Positions 1-8,555 are shown, counted from the first letter of the stretch. The stretch: 21,494 bases of DNA from JBBTRN01 sp038065175 (GCA_038065175.1 JBBTRN010000052.1:1-21494); one strand, 5' to 3'. The notes: generated by a model not told the origin, from the letters alone. Program-made: numbers and translations.

Positions 1-251
1 CTATTAAATTACTTAGATTGCCGCGCCTTTCATCTGATTCAAGGCTCGCAATGACACCCTACTCGCCATGAGTTCATTTATTTTTTTTGGACTTACACGC
101 TTGCCTTTTTTATCTACTGGCAAAGCCAGATTGCCGCAAAAACGGGTGCGCCGCAAAAAGACAAAAGCGCTGATGTTAAAATCAGCAAAAATAAAGGACT
201 TTTCTAAATTTTGATTTTCTTTTGGTTTCTTTGGACTCTAGAACTTAGTCT
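1..251. other. Gene-free left edge with repeats
   Basis: No convincing gene is seen. A short frame reading from about 67 to a TAA at 205-207 gives a peptide with one hydrophobic stretch (EFIYFFWTYTLAFFIYW) and a lysine-rich tail, but it has no ATG, GTG or TTG start after the in-frame TGA at 52-54, so it may be the 3' remnant of a small membrane-protein gene. A hairpin GCTGAT/ATCAGC lies at about 169-186. The first 56 bases belong to a palindromic repeat described separately. Confidence 0.35.
17..51. repeat. Imperfect palindromic repeat (ATTGCCGCG type)
   Basis: The segment starts ATTGCCGCGCC and closes with GGCTCGCAAT, forming an imperfect inverted repeat around a short loop. A related ATTGCCGCG start recurs at about 18628 in this window. 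Repeats of this general form are dispersed in many bacterial genomes; that it belongs to a dispersed family here is inference from the two copies. Confidence 0.4.
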
Positions 252-260
252 TGTTATAAT
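252..260 (+). promoter_or_regulatory. Extended -10 promoter of the DUF192 gene
   Basis: TGT followed by TATAAT (255-260) is an extended -10 element, with a weak TTGGAC at 231-236 (18-bp spacing). The predicted start of transcription falls near 267, only about 7 nt before the ATG at 274, so the mRNA would be nearly leaderless. This also argues for the 274 start over the upstream TTG at 211. Confidence 0.6.
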
Positions 261-273
261 TATAGCACATCCC

Positions 274-783
274 ATGAAAAAAGTCCAGGCTAAAAAACTT
301 ATCGCCCTGCTTGCCCTATTATTGCTTTCTTCCGGCTGTAAAGACCCCGGATTACCAGCTTTATATAATTATTCAAATCCCCTAATGGTCGGCGAGAAAA
401 AAATTTTCGTAGAAATTGCGCGTACGCCGGAACAAAAAACCCAAGGGCTGTCCGGCAGGCAAAAATTAACAGACAGCCAGGGCATGCTGTTTATTTTTGA
501 TAACCCCCCCTCAATCCCCCCCCTTAGCAAAGGGGGGGCAAGGGAGGTTCGTCCGGCATTTTGGATGAAGGATATGAAATTTGATTTAGATTTAATTTGG
601 ATTCGGGAAGGAAAAATTATTGGCATTACTGCGAATGTGCCGCATCCTAAATCAATGACGGATATTTTGCCCAGCTACTCCCCGCCTGCCAATGTTGATC
701 AGATCCTCGAAGTAAACGCCGGATGGAGCAAGAGGAACGGGGTGAAGGCGGGAGATGAAATAAAAGTAATTGACCAAAATTAA
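274..783 (+). CDS. DUF192-family lipoprotein
   Basis: Protein of 169 aa. The N-terminus MKKVQAKK is followed by a hydrophobic run and a lipobox ending LLSSGC (Cys22), so it should be a lipoprotein or surface-anchored protein. The rest matches the DUF192 domain: the signatures EQKTQGLSGR, GMLFIF, FWMKDM, and ILEVNAGW followed by NGVKAGDEI are all present in order. DUF192 proteins are small secreted or periplasmic beta-rich proteins whose molecular role is not settled. The ATG at 274 is preferred to an upstream TTG (211) because it starts exactly at the signal peptide and lies just after a TATAAT box. Between FIFDNPP and RPAFWMKDM, where family members have only a few residues, there is an extra segment SIPPLSKGGAREV encoded by a C/G-rich palindrome (see 504-538). 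The gene is convergent with rsmA. Confidence 0.85.
   Translation: MKKVQAKKLIALLALLLLSSGCKDPGLPALYNYSNPLMVGEKKIFVEIARTPEQKTQGLSGRQKLTDSQGMLFIFDNPPSIPPLSKGGAREVRPAFWMKDMKFDLDLIWIREGKIIGITANVPHPKSMTDILPSYSPPANVDQILEVNAGWSKRNGVKAGDEIKVIDQN
504..538. repeat. C/G-rich palindrome inserted in the DUF192 gene
   Basis: Runs of 7 C (504-510) and 8 C (516-523), the loop TTAGCAAA and 7 G (532-538) form a strong hairpin inside the reading frame. The encoded peptide (PPSIPPLSKGGAR) interrupts a conserved domain without breaking the frame. The peptide style PPLSKGG is one I recognise from palindromic repeats in other bacterial genomes. The long homopolymers are also slippage-prone. Confidence 0.7.
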
Positions 784-802
784 ATAAAATTAAATAAAAT
801 TG

Positions 803-822
803 GCCAAGATTTAATTCTTGGC
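803..822 (-). terminator. Terminator of rsmA
   Basis: GCCAAGA (803-809) and TCTTGGC (816-822) form a 7-bp stem with a 6-nt loop. Read on the minus strand it follows the rsmA stop codon and is followed by a T-rich run (781-800). On the plus strand the downstream bases are not T-rich, so it probably serves rsmA more than the DUF192 gene. Confidence 0.55.
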
Positions 823-850
823 AATCATGGTCAATCATGGTCAATCATGC
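821..850. repeat. Three tandem 10-bp units at the rsmA 3' end
   Basis: Three near-identical decamers (G/T-CAATCATGG) run head to tail across the rsmA stop codon and supply its last residues, MIDHD. This is likely repeat expansion at the gene's end. Confidence 0.6.
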
Positions 851-1670
851 CACTCAATTGAACCCATTCCCCTATTGTAAGCTCCTGCGGCCTGGCTTTC
901 GGACTAATTCCAATTGAATTCAAAATTGATATGGCCTGATTTTTTTCTAATTTTAAATTATTCACCAAAGTATTATGGATTTGTTTTCTTTTGCCGGCAA
1001 AACAGGCTTTGACTATTTTGAAAAATTTTTTCTCATCTGTTATTTGGTATTTTGTCGGCTGTGATAGATCGATATGCAAAATCGCGCTGTCCACTTTAGG
1101 CGCCGGATAAAAACTGTTTTTGGAAACTGCGCGGATAAATTTCGGCCTGCCGTAAATTTGGACTGATATTGCAAGCACCGACAAATCCCCCGGCGCCGCG
1201 CAAACTCTTTCCGCCACCTCTTTTTGCGCAAGCACGGTAACGGAGGAGGGTTTAAACTTGGCAGTCATTAGCATGTCTAAAATTTTACCTGTTATGTAAT
1301 ACGGGATGTTGGCCACCACTTTATAAGACGACACGCCTTGCTCTTTAAAAAAATCCTGGAAATTAAACCCCAATGCGTCAACAATTTCGAACCGAAAATT
1401 TTTAGGATAATCTTTTTTTATGGCGTGCAAAACGGGTTGGAACTTAGGATCCTTCTCAATAGACAAAACAAACCCAGCTTTATCACAAAGACGTCTGGTT
1501 AAGTTGCCTATGCCCGGACCAATCTCAAGAATGCTATTCGATGAATTAATCTGCGCCGCATCAACAATCTCATCTAAAACCCCGTCGTCAATTAAAAAAT
1601 TCTGCCCATAGGTGAAATTAGGTTTAAGGTTATATTTTTTTAATAAATTTTTTAAATAATTTTCATTCAT
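831..1670 (-). CDS. rsmA: 16S rRNA dimethyladenosine transferase RsmA (KsgA)
   Basis: Protein of 279 aa, the usual length for RsmA. It dimethylates two adjacent adenines near the 3' end of 16S rRNA with S-adenosylmethionine during small-subunit maturation. The YGQNFLID segment (residues 21-28) is the standard N-terminal signature, ILEIGPGIGNLT (48-59) is the SAM-binding motif I, and NIPYYI (121-126) is the catalytic motif IV that holds the target adenine. The C-terminal half, with the basic stretch CFAGKRKQIHNTL and a PQELTIGEW ending, is also typical. The last residues, MIDHD, come from a 10-bp tandem repeat. A -10-like TATAAC lies 8 nt upstream of the ATG, with no Shine-Dalgarno. The gene is followed by a terminator hairpin and is convergent with the DUF192 gene. 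Confidence 0.96.
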   Translation of the reverse strand: MNENYLKNLLKKYNLKPNFTYGQNFLIDDGVLDEIVDAAQINSSNSILEIGPGIGNLTRRLCDKAGFVLSIEKDPKFQPVLHAIKKDYPKNFRFEIVDALGFNFQDFFKEQGVSSYKVVANIPYYITGKILDMLMTAKFKPSSVTVLAQKEVAERVCAAPGDLSVLAISVQIYGRPKFIRAVSKNSFYPAPKVDSAILHIDLSQPTKYQITDEKKFFKIVKACFAGKRKQIHNTLVNNLKLEKNQAISILNSIGISPKARPQELTIGEWVQLSGMIDHD

Positions 1671-1678
1671 CTAAATGT

Positions 1679-1684
1679 GTTATA
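1679..1684 (-). promoter_or_regulatory. Possible -10 box of rsmA
   Basis: TATAAC on the minus strand, 8 nt before the rsmA ATG. No TGN extension and no clear -35. It sits in an AT-rich intergenic palindrome (1671-1763), so chance occurrence is possible. Confidence 0.35.
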
Positions 1685-1763
1685 TGAATCATGAAGTATG
1701 AATCAGGTATTATGGTTTCGATCATAATTCATAATTCTAAATTCATTATTCAAATTTAATTCT

Positions 1764-3971
1764 CTAGTTCACTATATATTCCCCCGCCCCATCATCGTCC
1801 CACAAATCATTGAACACGCCCTGGAATTCCACCCTGTCTTTTGGCAGCACTTTGAGTATGCGCGACGGGGAGGAAACCCGGAAATCGCCATAAACCCTGC
1901 GCGACGAGGCATAAACCAAAAACAAGCGTTTGCGCGCGCGCGTTAAACCGACATAAGCCAACCGGATTTCTTCGCTTAATTCCCCTGGGTCAATTAGGCT
2001 CCTGGAATGGGGCAGTATGCCTTCTTCCAAGCCTACAAAAAATACGTTGTCAAATTCCAGGCCCTTGGCGCTGTGCAAAGTCATCATGGTTACCGCGTCT
2101 TTGGTTTCGTCTTTCTGGTCAATTTCGGCAATAAGCGCGATTTCCTCGAGCAGTGCGGTGGCGCCTTCCCGCCAGGGTAAATGCGCAAATTTGGAAGCTA
2201 CGGTATTTAGCTCTAAAACATTTTCGTAGCGCCCTTCGCCCTGCTCGCTTCCGTCGCGCAAAAAGCTTTCGTAGCCGGTTCGTTTAATGATTTTTTTCAT
2301 TAACTGGGGCAAACTGGCGCTTGGCTCTGTTGAAGACAAATCATCCAGCGCGCTAAAAAAATCCTGAGCCGCCTGCCATTGCTTGGGCGGAAGTTTGATT
2401 TCAGTTAACTTCTGCCTAAAGTTTCCGAGGCTTAATTCATAATTCTTGCTTCTTAATTCTTGTTCGTCGTTCTCTATATTCTGATGCCTCACACGAAATT
2501 CTAAAACAAAGTCGCGAATAATCCCGTATGATTTCTCCCCAATCCCCCGCGGGGGCTCATTAATCACCCGTTTTAAAGCAATCAGTTCGCGAAAATTCAA
2601 AACCAGCCTCAAATACGCCAGCGCATCCTTAATTTCCTTCCTTTCGTAAAATTTTAAGCCACCCACGATTTGGTACGGGATACCGCTTTCAATAAACGCC
2701 TCTTCCAGAGCCCGGCTTTGCGCGTGGGTGCGGTATAAAACGCAATACTCTTTTAAGGAATCATGTTTTTTTGGCATTTGGGGCAATAGCGAGTGCCGGA
2801 AATTATCTAATTTTGCGCCATATAGTTTTCTGGCTTTTAAAAATCGGTCAAGGATAGAGTAGCTTTCCGGGTCATTGTCGTTTTGGCTATAATCATACTC
2901 CACTTCCCCTTCCCGACCCGAAGATAAAACAATAATTTTCTTGGCAACGAACTCCCCTTCTGCCCTTTCGTTTTCCGCCACATACAACACAACCTTTTCG
3001 CCCGTGGCATTTTCCGTCCATAAAGTTTTTTGTCTCTGCTCGGGGTTCATTTCTATGACTTTCTGCGCGACCTCTAAAATTGTGCGGCTGGAGCGATAAT
3101 TCTGCTCCAGCTTTATTTCCAGGACATTCTCAAAATCTTTTTCAAAATTTAAAATATTCCTTATATCGCTTCCGCGGAAGCCATAAATGCTCTGTGCGTC
3201 GTCGCCCACGGCAAAAATATTTTGGGCAACGCCAACTCCGGGAGAACGGGGCAATTGCTCAACTAACAACTTTAATAATTCGTACTGCGCCAAATTGGTA
3301 TCCTGATACTCGTCAACCAGCAGGTATTTAAACCGATCCTGGTATTTTTTTAAGGTTTTTGGGAAATTCTGAAAAATTTTTACTGTTAGCATCAGCAAAT
3401 CGTCGAAGTCCAGCGCATTTTGGCTGTAAAGCGCGTTCTGATAGCGGGAATAAATCTCCATTAACTGCCCTGCCAGCGGCGAATCCAACCCTAGGTCCAA
3501 CTCTCCGGGCAGCTGCAAGATATTTTTGGCGCGGCTAATCAGCGCTCCAAAAAGGCTGGCAGGCATCCTTTTGGTATCTATGCGTAAATTTTCCAAAATT
3601 TCCGCCAGCTGTTTGCGCTGGTCGTCTGTATCGAATATTACAAAATCATTGGCGTAGCCCAAAAGGGAAATTTCTTGCCTTAAAATCCGCGCGCAGACCG
3701 CGTGGAATGTGCCCATGTTCAGCTGGTCTGCCGCGCCTTTATAGCGGGCCAAAAGCGAACTGATCCTCAAACGCATTTCTTTTGCCGCCTTGTTGGTGAA
3801 AGTCAAAGCCAAAATATTAGCCGGATGGACGAGCTTCTTCTCTATAATATAAGCAATGCGGTAAGTAAGAGTTTTGGTTTTGCCGCTCCCCGGCCCGGCC
3901 AACACCAAAACCGGCCCCATGGGAGCCTCTACCGCTTGTTTTTGTTTGTCATTTAAAGATGAAAGATCCAT
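1764..3971 (-). CDS. UvrD/PcrA-type superfamily 1 DNA helicase
   Basis: Protein of 735 aa. ATP-driven 3'-5' helicase of the UvrD/PcrA/Rep group, acting in excision repair and replication restart. Motifs in order: Q-motif region LNDKQKQAVEAP, Walker A AGPGSGKT (25-32), TFTNKAAKEM (Ia), LVDEYQDTN (II), GDDAQSIYGFRGS (III), QNYRSS (IV), TLHSAKGLEFDNVFFVGLEEGILPH (V) and YVGLTRARK (VI). Two stretches are longer than in typical PcrA: about 50 residues before CVLYRTHAQSR (beginning near SSGREGEVEYDY), and RHQNIENDEQELRSKNYELSLG in the 2B region, whose DNA shows repeated GAATTA units. Both look like lineage-specific or repeat-derived insertions away from the catalytic motifs. Calling it uvrD, pcrA or rep specifically is not possible from motifs alone. 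The start has an extended -10 only 9 nt upstream (leaderless). Confidence 0.94.
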   Translation of the reverse strand: MDLSSLNDKQKQAVEAPMGPVLVLAGPGSGKTKTLTYRIAYIIEKKLVHPANILALTFTNKAAKEMRLRISSLLARYKGAADQLNMGTFHAVCARILRQEISLLGYANDFVIFDTDDQRKQLAEILENLRIDTKRMPASLFGALISRAKNILQLPGELDLGLDSPLAGQLMEIYSRYQNALYSQNALDFDDLLMLTVKIFQNFPKTLKKYQDRFKYLLVDEYQDTNLAQYELLKLLVEQLPRSPGVGVAQNIFAVGDDAQSIYGFRGSDIRNILNFEKDFENVLEIKLEQNYRSSRTILEVAQKVIEMNPEQRQKTLWTENATGEKVVLYVAENERAEGEFVAKKIIVLSSGREGEVEYDYSQNDNDPESYSILDRFLKARKLYGAKLDNFRHSLLPQMPKKHDSLKEYCVLYRTHAQSRALEEAFIESGIPYQIVGGLKFYERKEIKDALAYLRLVLNFRELIALKRVINEPPRGIGEKSYGIIRDFVLEFRVRHQNIENDEQELRSKNYELSLGNFRQKLTEIKLPPKQWQAAQDFFSALDDLSSTEPSASLPQLMKKIIKRTGYESFLRDGSEQGEGRYENVLELNTVASKFAHLPWREGATALLEEIALIAEIDQKDETKDAVTMMTLHSAKGLEFDNVFFVGLEEGILPHSRSLIDPGELSEEIRLAYVGLTRARKRLFLVYASSRRVYGDFRVSSPSRILKVLPKDRVEFQGVFNDLWDDDGAGEYIVN
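2431..2480. repeat. Repeat-derived insertion in the helicase gene
   Basis: AT-rich direct repeats of the type TTAATTC/ATAATTC recur within the frame and encode the low-complexity segment QELRSKNYELS. The same repeat style fills intergenic gaps and an insertion in ileS. Weaker evidence than for the ileS and argS insertions. Confidence 0.35.
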
Positions 3972-3980
3972 ACTTTAAAC

Positions 3981-3989
3981 AGTATATCA
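3981..3989 (-). promoter_or_regulatory. Extended -10 promoter of the helicase gene
   Basis: On the minus strand TGA followed by TATACT ends 9 nt before the ATG at 3971. The transcription start would lie at or within about 3 nt of the start codon, and no Shine-Dalgarno is present. Confidence 0.55.
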
Positions 3990-4015
3990 AAATAAAAAAC
4001 TAGAAGCACGGATAT

Positions 4016-4133
4016 TAAATCCTAAATTCTAATTATCTAAATTCTAAACAATCTCAAAATCCTAACCATTAAATCCAAAACCCAAAAGTGTTTAGAATTT
4101 AGTATTTTGATATTTAAATTTGTTTAGGATTTA
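4016..4133. repeat. Nested AT-rich inverted repeat
   Basis: This lies in the 393-bp gap between the divergent helicase and CHAP genes. TAAATCCTAAA (4016-4026) pairs with TTTAGGATTTA (4123-4133), and inside it CTAAATTCTAAACA (4037-4050) pairs perfectly with TGTTTAGAATTTAG (4089-4102). Similar structures lie at 9335-9423, 16164-16239 and 16803-16848. The rest of the gap (4134-4364) holds direct repeats, an 8-bp hairpin AAAGGCTT/AAGCCTTT (4284-4306) and no gene. Confidence 0.7.
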
Positions 4134-4239
4134 GTGCTTAGGACTTATAATTTACCCTATATCTATAAGGAATTTTATTTCTTTCCCTTTGCTTTGGAGC
4201 AAAAAAAATAACTTGTGGATGAATCCCTTGCCGCGGCTT

Positions 4240-4385
4240 ATAGGTTTGTTAAAATTAGATTGTATAGAGAATAACAGCGATATAAAGGCTTGAATATTAA
4301 GCCTTTTACATCTTTACAGGCAATTTAGATTTTTTTGTAAGGCAAGAAAAGATATAAAAGGCATATGCATAGGTTTGTTAAAATT
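4240..4385 (+). repeat. 17-bp direct repeat spanning the CHAP gene start
   Basis: ATAGGTTTGTTAAAATT occurs at 4240-4256 and identically at 4369-4385, the second copy being codons 2-7 of the CHAP gene. A second element, GATATAAAGGC (about 4279) versus GATATAAAAGGC (4351), is repeated beside it. TATAAA at 4353-4358 lies 6 nt before the ATG and could be a -10 box. This looks like a local duplication of a promoter/start region. Confidence 0.6.
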
Positions 4386-5618
4386 CCACAACTAAAACTC
4401 TGGCATTCTATAATCAAGAAATTTGTTTCAGTGAATGCCTTTAAAACCCAATACTACTCAAAAAGATTTATTTTCCGCTTCTTTAAAAGGTTGCCAAGCC
4501 TAAAGCGGAATTATTTAAATTCTTTTCCTGCGGTTCATTTTAAGCCGCTTGACCACTACGATTATATTTTACGGTTCTCCAGCGAACTGTTAGTTTTAGT
4601 TTTGGCCTTAGGAATTGCGGGCTTCAACATCTTTCATTTTTACATTGCGGAGGAGAGCGCGGAAGAAAGTTTTGCGTCAAAGCTTCTTAGCTACCACCCC
4701 GAACTCAACCAGCAGCTCTATAAAAAAAATAACGTAATTACAACTAAAATTGTAAATCACCAGGGTTTTGTTCCGCTCGCACAAGCCGAAGACTTTGGGG
4801 TGTTTGATGGCGCAACCATAGAAAAAAACGGGGAATCGGAAAGCGAAGAACAAAATTTTGACGCCAATGTTTTGGTGCAGCCGGAAGTAGACACTTTAGA
4901 AAGCCTAATTGCCAAACAAATTATAGTCCACCAAACAGCTCCCGGCGACACGCTTGCTTCCATTGCAAAACAAAATGGGATTTCAATAGAAACTCTAATG
5001 TGGGCAAATAAGTTAGACAGCCAAAACATCCGCCCGGGTTGGTTCCTAATAATTTTACCCACTGACGGGACTTTGCATAAAGCGACTTCCAACGACACCC
5101 TGCCCGATTTGGCAAAAAAATACAAAGGCAGCCTTCAAACAATTATTTCATATAACGGGTTGGAAAACGCGGAAGATATAGATGAAGGCCAGCTAATAAT
5201 CATTCCCGGCGGCTCTATAGCCAGCGCCCCAAAACCAAAATCCAGCCCCCAAAGCGGCAAAGTTAAACCGGGAGGAGTGACTGCCCCTAAAACAGCCAAT
5301 AACGGTACCGGCCATATTTTCCCCTGGGGCTATTGCACCTGGTATGTTGCCAGCAAAATCCACATTCCCTGGGGAGGCAACGCAAAAAATTGGCTGACTA
5401 ACGCTCGCAACTACGGTGCGGTGATTGGCAACACGCCAACTCCGGGCGCTATTGTAGTCACTACCGACAACAGGCGCTACGGCCATGTAGCCTTAATTAC
5501 TTCTGTGGATGGCGCTGGATTCACTGTTACGGAAATGAACTATGAAAAATTTGGTGAGGTAAATACCCGCTGGATAAGTAAAAACAGTAAAACTATCCGC
5601 GGCTACATTTATCCTTAA
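4365..5618 (+). CDS. Membrane-anchored LysM-CHAP peptidoglycan hydrolase
   Basis: Protein of 417 aa. Residues 1-70 are basic and probably cytoplasmic. One membrane segment follows at about 74-92, then a linker, two LysM domains (186-231 with the PGDTLASIAKQNGISIETLMWAN core, and 236-281 with NDTLPDLAKKY and DEGQLIIIPGG), a Pro/Ser/Lys linker, and a C-terminal CHAP domain (about 318-417). The catalytic Cys is Cys324 in GYCTWYVA, His374 lies in YGHVALI, and Asn392 in MNY fits the third position. LysM binds glycan chains and CHAP cuts peptide or amide bonds of peptidoglycan, so a role in wall remodelling or division is likely. The ATG at 4365 has no clear Shine-Dalgarno. The stop overlaps the convergent alr stop by 4 bp. 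The alr neighbour fits a cell-wall theme. Confidence 0.9.
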   Translation: MHRFVKIPQLKLWHSIIKKFVSVNAFKTQYYSKRFIFRFFKRLPSLKRNYLNSFPAVHFKPLDHYDYILRFSSELLVLVLALGIAGFNIFHFYIAEESAEESFASKLLSYHPELNQQLYKKNNVITTKIVNHQGFVPLAQAEDFGVFDGATIEKNGESESEEQNFDANVLVQPEVDTLESLIAKQIIVHQTAPGDTLASIAKQNGISIETLMWANKLDSQNIRPGWFLIILPTDGTLHKATSNDTLPDLAKKYKGSLQTIISYNGLENAEDIDEGQLIIIPGGSIASAPKPKSSPQSGKVKPGGVTAPKTANNGTGHIFPWGYCTWYVASKIHIPWGGNAKNWLTNARNYGAVIGNTPTPGAIVVTTDNRRYGHVALITSVDGAGFTVTEMNYEKFGEVNTRWISKNSKTIRGYIYP

Positions 5619-6778
5619 ACAATAGTCCGTTTTAAATGCGCGGGCAAATGCACTAATATTTCATAAGGTAAAGTTTCGCAAAGCCCCGCTAAATTTTCCA
5701 CTGAATTTTTATCGCTGCTTTGGGCGCTTATTACCACGACCTCGCTCATAAAAGCGGCTTTTTTATTTGCTGAAACATCAATAGTAGCAATGTCCATACT
5801 TAACCTGCCGACTACCGGGCAAAACTCGCTATCCAATTTAAAAAATCCCCGGTTTCCAAGCCTCCTGTCCAGACCCTCAAAATACCCAACCGGCACTGTG
5901 GCGACATTCATTTTTTCTTTTGCCTTAAATGTTAAACCGTAACCGACTTTTTCCCCTGCTTCGATAGTTTTTATGCCGGTAATAAGCGAACGCATTTCCA
6001 AAGCAGGCTTTAGGTTTGGCCAAGTTTGGCGATAACTATCTATTCCGTAAAAACCAATGCCTAACCTGGCTAAGTTGGCATCAATATTTTGGCTGTAACG
6101 AAGACCTCCGGTAGCCGACAGGTGGGTGTATTGAATGTTGGAAAAAGTATTCCTAAAATATTTTACGGCGCTGTTCCAGCTTTGGATTTGCTTTTGGGTT
6201 TCCGCCTCGTTTTCCGGCTCAGCCAAATGACTGCACAAGCCCTGGAGTCTAATATTTTTATTGGCAGTGATAGATTTTACAGCCTGCTGGAAATCCTCCG
6301 GTAAAATCCCCTGCCTGTGCATGCCGGTATCTAATTTTAAATGAAAACGTTTGGGGTTTCTTAATTTTCCCGAAAGCTCGGCCAACTGCTCAAGGCTGCT
6401 TATGATAAAAGCTGTTCTGTTAAAATCGGATTTTGCAATTGACTCAAACCTGGCAAAGCCAATTACCAAGGCCTGGAGTTTGGGAGCGTATTTTCCGGCA
6501 ATCCTTAATTCAAAATGGGAATCAACGCAAATAAAAGGCAAGTCCTCGCTTTTTAAAATGCTTAAAACCTGTTCTAAGCCGTGGCCGTAAGCATTAGCCT
6601 TAAGCACGGGGGCAAATTGGAGACCGGGATAATTTTTTTTATAGCCATGGAGGTTGCCGAGCAAATTCTGCTTATAAACAAAAATCTCTATCAACGGTTT
6701 GTGTGAAGATAGAAATTTTTTTATTTCGCGGATTTTACTTAATATAGGCATTGGAAGCGTTAGGCTATGGGGCAACAC
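5615..6778 (-). CDS. alr: Alanine racemase
   Basis: Protein of 387 aa, typical length. A PLP enzyme that interconverts L- and D-alanine for peptidoglycan. The PLP lysine is Lys60 in PVLKANAYGHG. The second catalytic residue, Tyr280, lies in KVGYGLTF at the start of the C-terminal beta domain. VPVGYFEGLDRRL and VVGRLSMDIATIDV are conserved C-terminal motifs. The listed start is a GTG (6778) that overlaps the upstream membrane-protein gene by 14 bp; an ATG at 6751 (MPILSKIREI) would leave a short gap and is about equally likely because neither has a clear Shine-Dalgarno. The overlap suggests transcription together with the upstream DUF11-like gene. Confidence 0.95.
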   Translation of the reverse strand: MLPHSLTLPMPILSKIREIKKFLSSHKPLIEIFVYKQNLLGNLHGYKKNYPGLQFAPVLKANAYGHGLEQVLSILKSEDLPFICVDSHFELRIAGKYAPKLQALVIGFARFESIAKSDFNRTAFIISSLEQLAELSGKLRNPKRFHLKLDTGMHRQGILPEDFQQAVKSITANKNIRLQGLCSHLAEPENEAETQKQIQSWNSAVKYFRNTFSNIQYTHLSATGGLRYSQNIDANLARLGIGFYGIDSYRQTWPNLKPALEMRSLITGIKTIEAGEKVGYGLTFKAKEKMNVATVPVGYFEGLDRRLGNRGFFKLDSEFCPVVGRLSMDIATIDVSANKKAAFMSEVVVISAQSSDKNSVENLAGLCETLPYEILVHLPAHLKRTIV

Positions 6779-8555
6779 TGCCGTTAGAATAACCGTTTTG
6801 GCCGCTTAAACTCGCCGTAGTTAAATCTTCTGTGCCCAAATCTATCCCTTCTTCAGTAAAACCGTCTTTGGCATAAAACTTGATGTTCCTTAAAAGCGCC
6901 AAAGAATTGCCTGCATCGGCCGGCGAAGGATTGGCGGCAACTGTAAATTCCAAAATCCTGGCCGGGCTGAATTTGCCCGCGTGCGCCTCAAGCACGCCAA
7001 CTCTCCAGGTAAGCTTGCCGGTTGATTCGTCAAATTCAACATTGCCGCGTTCTGCCGACCCGACATTCTGTATATCAAAAGCTCCAAACGTAGAGGGCAA
7101 AAAACAGCTTAGCTCCGAAGAAACAAAGTCATTACTGCTGTTTGACAGCCTTAAAATAGCTTTGTATTTTGTCTGAGTGCCGACTTTTGGCGGCAAACTG
7201 CCGCTTATATATTCCAAATTCGCCTGAATTTGCGCCGGACTTGAAATTCTTAAATTAACCGAACCTCCTGGTAAAAAAGTGGAATATTCATTAGATTTAA
7301 TTTTTGAAAGAATATTCACGGTTAAATTTTTCGAAGAATCTTTAGTCGCGGGATTTTTCACTCGCACATAAAAATTCAATGTCCCTGACTCGGACGGGTT
7401 CAGGTTTTCCAAATCCGGCACTCCAGCCGCGTTCCAGGAAACGGTATTTCCCGACAACTGGGCATTTTGAGCCTGCAAACTGCTTAAGTCTAAAGCCTTG
7501 GAGTCCAAATTGATTGCGATATTTACTCCGGTCGCGGCTACTGCGGCATTATTCTGGTAGCGTACCGCAAAATTTAATGTATCACCAGGCGCCGCTACTT
7601 TTGCGTCAAATTGGTCTAAATTTTCCAAACTCACCAAAAGCGGACTGGAAGTGATTACGGTTACGATCTCACGCGTATTTTGAATAAAATATTCCCCGTT
7701 GTTCCCCAAAATTTGAAATTCAGCCTGCAAAATTTTACTCTCCCCAGGCTGGCTGGACCCAAAAGAACCCTGCAGGGTAATTTTACCTTCCGCGTCCTGC
7801 TGCAAATCACCAACATTCCAAACATTCCCGCCTATAGAAGCCTTAGGTTCACTGGAACCGTAATTAAAACCATTCGGATAATTTAATTTAAGTCTGGCAT
7901 TTTTGATTGTATCGTTAGAGCTATTTTTATAGCTTACCGTATAAATAACGAGTTGCGCGGAGTTGGTTTCCTTCGGGCCCTCCAGCTCCAAGACAACATT
8001 GGAGGCTGTAAGCCTTAAGCTATGCGATGACTCTTTTACAAAGCTTGAATTAAAATTACTGTATTTATAATGCAATTTGGCGAAAAGTTTTTTTTCGGAA
8101 TTTATGTCGCCCGACGATTTGGCTTTGACTATGACAGAAACATTTTGTCCGGGAAAAAGATCGGGCACGCTAAACAGGCTTCCAGAAATATTTTTTGCCT
8201 TTGGGCTGCTTTCCACATAGACCAAGCCTTCAGGATACGCGAGCTCCAATTCAAGCGAAGTCAAATTCATCCGCGCCTCATTATTTTTAAGAATAATGCG
8301 ATAAACCGCCTCACTCCCGGAGGGTAAAATTTCTGGGGCTAAAATCTGGACTTCTACATTTGCTTCCTTAAGCTTAAGTGCAGGGGCCGGGCGGAAAGCA
8401 AAAAAAGCCAATACCCCAATAATCGCAACAGCTAAAACAATAGCCCAAATATAAAACTTGTTGGTTTGATAAAAAGTTTTTTTAATAATTTCAGGCGCAA
8501 CCGATAATTGTGCGGTTTGAGGCTGATTGATTTTTTGAGGATTAAAGTCCGGCAT
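6765..8555 (-). CDS. Membrane-anchored surface protein with DUF11-like beta repeats
   Basis: Protein of 596 aa. A short cytoplasmic N-terminus (about 35 residues) is followed by one membrane segment (FYIWAIVLAVAIIGVLAFFAF), then about 530 residues outside. The outer part is several Ig/CARDB/DUF11-like units, visible as repeated patterns: EVQILAPEILPSGSEAVYRIILKNNE; VVLELEGPKETNSAQLVIYTVSYKNSSNDTIKNARLKLNYP; FDAKVAAPGDTLNFAVRYQNNAAVAATGVNIAINL; and QTKYKAILRLSNSSNDF. Each has the shape 'sequence property – tolerated interaction – asymmetry in strands' expected of beta-sandwich adhesin or stalk domains. No enzyme motif is seen. An extended -10 box overlaps the recO stop upstream, so the gene has its own promoter even though it follows recO. 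Function unknown; a cell-surface role is inferred. Confidence 0.75.
   Translation of the reverse strand: MPDFNPQKINQPQTAQLSVAPEIIKKTFYQTNKFYIWAIVLAVAIIGVLAFFAFRPAPALKLKEANVEVQILAPEILPSGSEAVYRIILKNNEARMNLTSLELELAYPEGLVYVESSPKAKNISGSLFSVPDLFPGQNVSVIVKAKSSGDINSEKKLFAKLHYKYSNFNSSFVKESSHSLRLTASNVVLELEGPKETNSAQLVIYTVSYKNSSNDTIKNARLKLNYPNGFNYGSSEPKASIGGNVWNVGDLQQDAEGKITLQGSFGSSQPGESKILQAEFQILGNNGEYFIQNTREIVTVITSSPLLVSLENLDQFDAKVAAPGDTLNFAVRYQNNAAVAATGVNIAINLDSKALDLSSLQAQNAQLSGNTVSWNAAGVPDLENLNPSESGTLNFYVRVKNPATKDSSKNLTVNILSKIKSNEYSTFLPGGSVNLRISSPAQIQANLEYISGSLPPKVGTQTKYKAILRLSNSSNDFVSSELSCFLPSTFGAFDIQNVGSAERGNVEFDESTGKLTWRVGVLEAHAGKFSPARILEFTVAANPSPADAGNSLALLRNIKFYAKDGFTEEGIDLGTEDLTTASLSGQNGYSNGSVAP

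Noticed and set aside
211..273. Upstream TTG start for the DUF192 gene
   Set aside because: It would put 21 residues before the signal peptide and overlap the promoter.
4208..4220. DnaA box (ACTTGTGGATGA) as a replication origin
   Set aside because: A single 8-of-9 match with no cluster, no dnaA or dnaN and no AT-rich unwinding array beside it.
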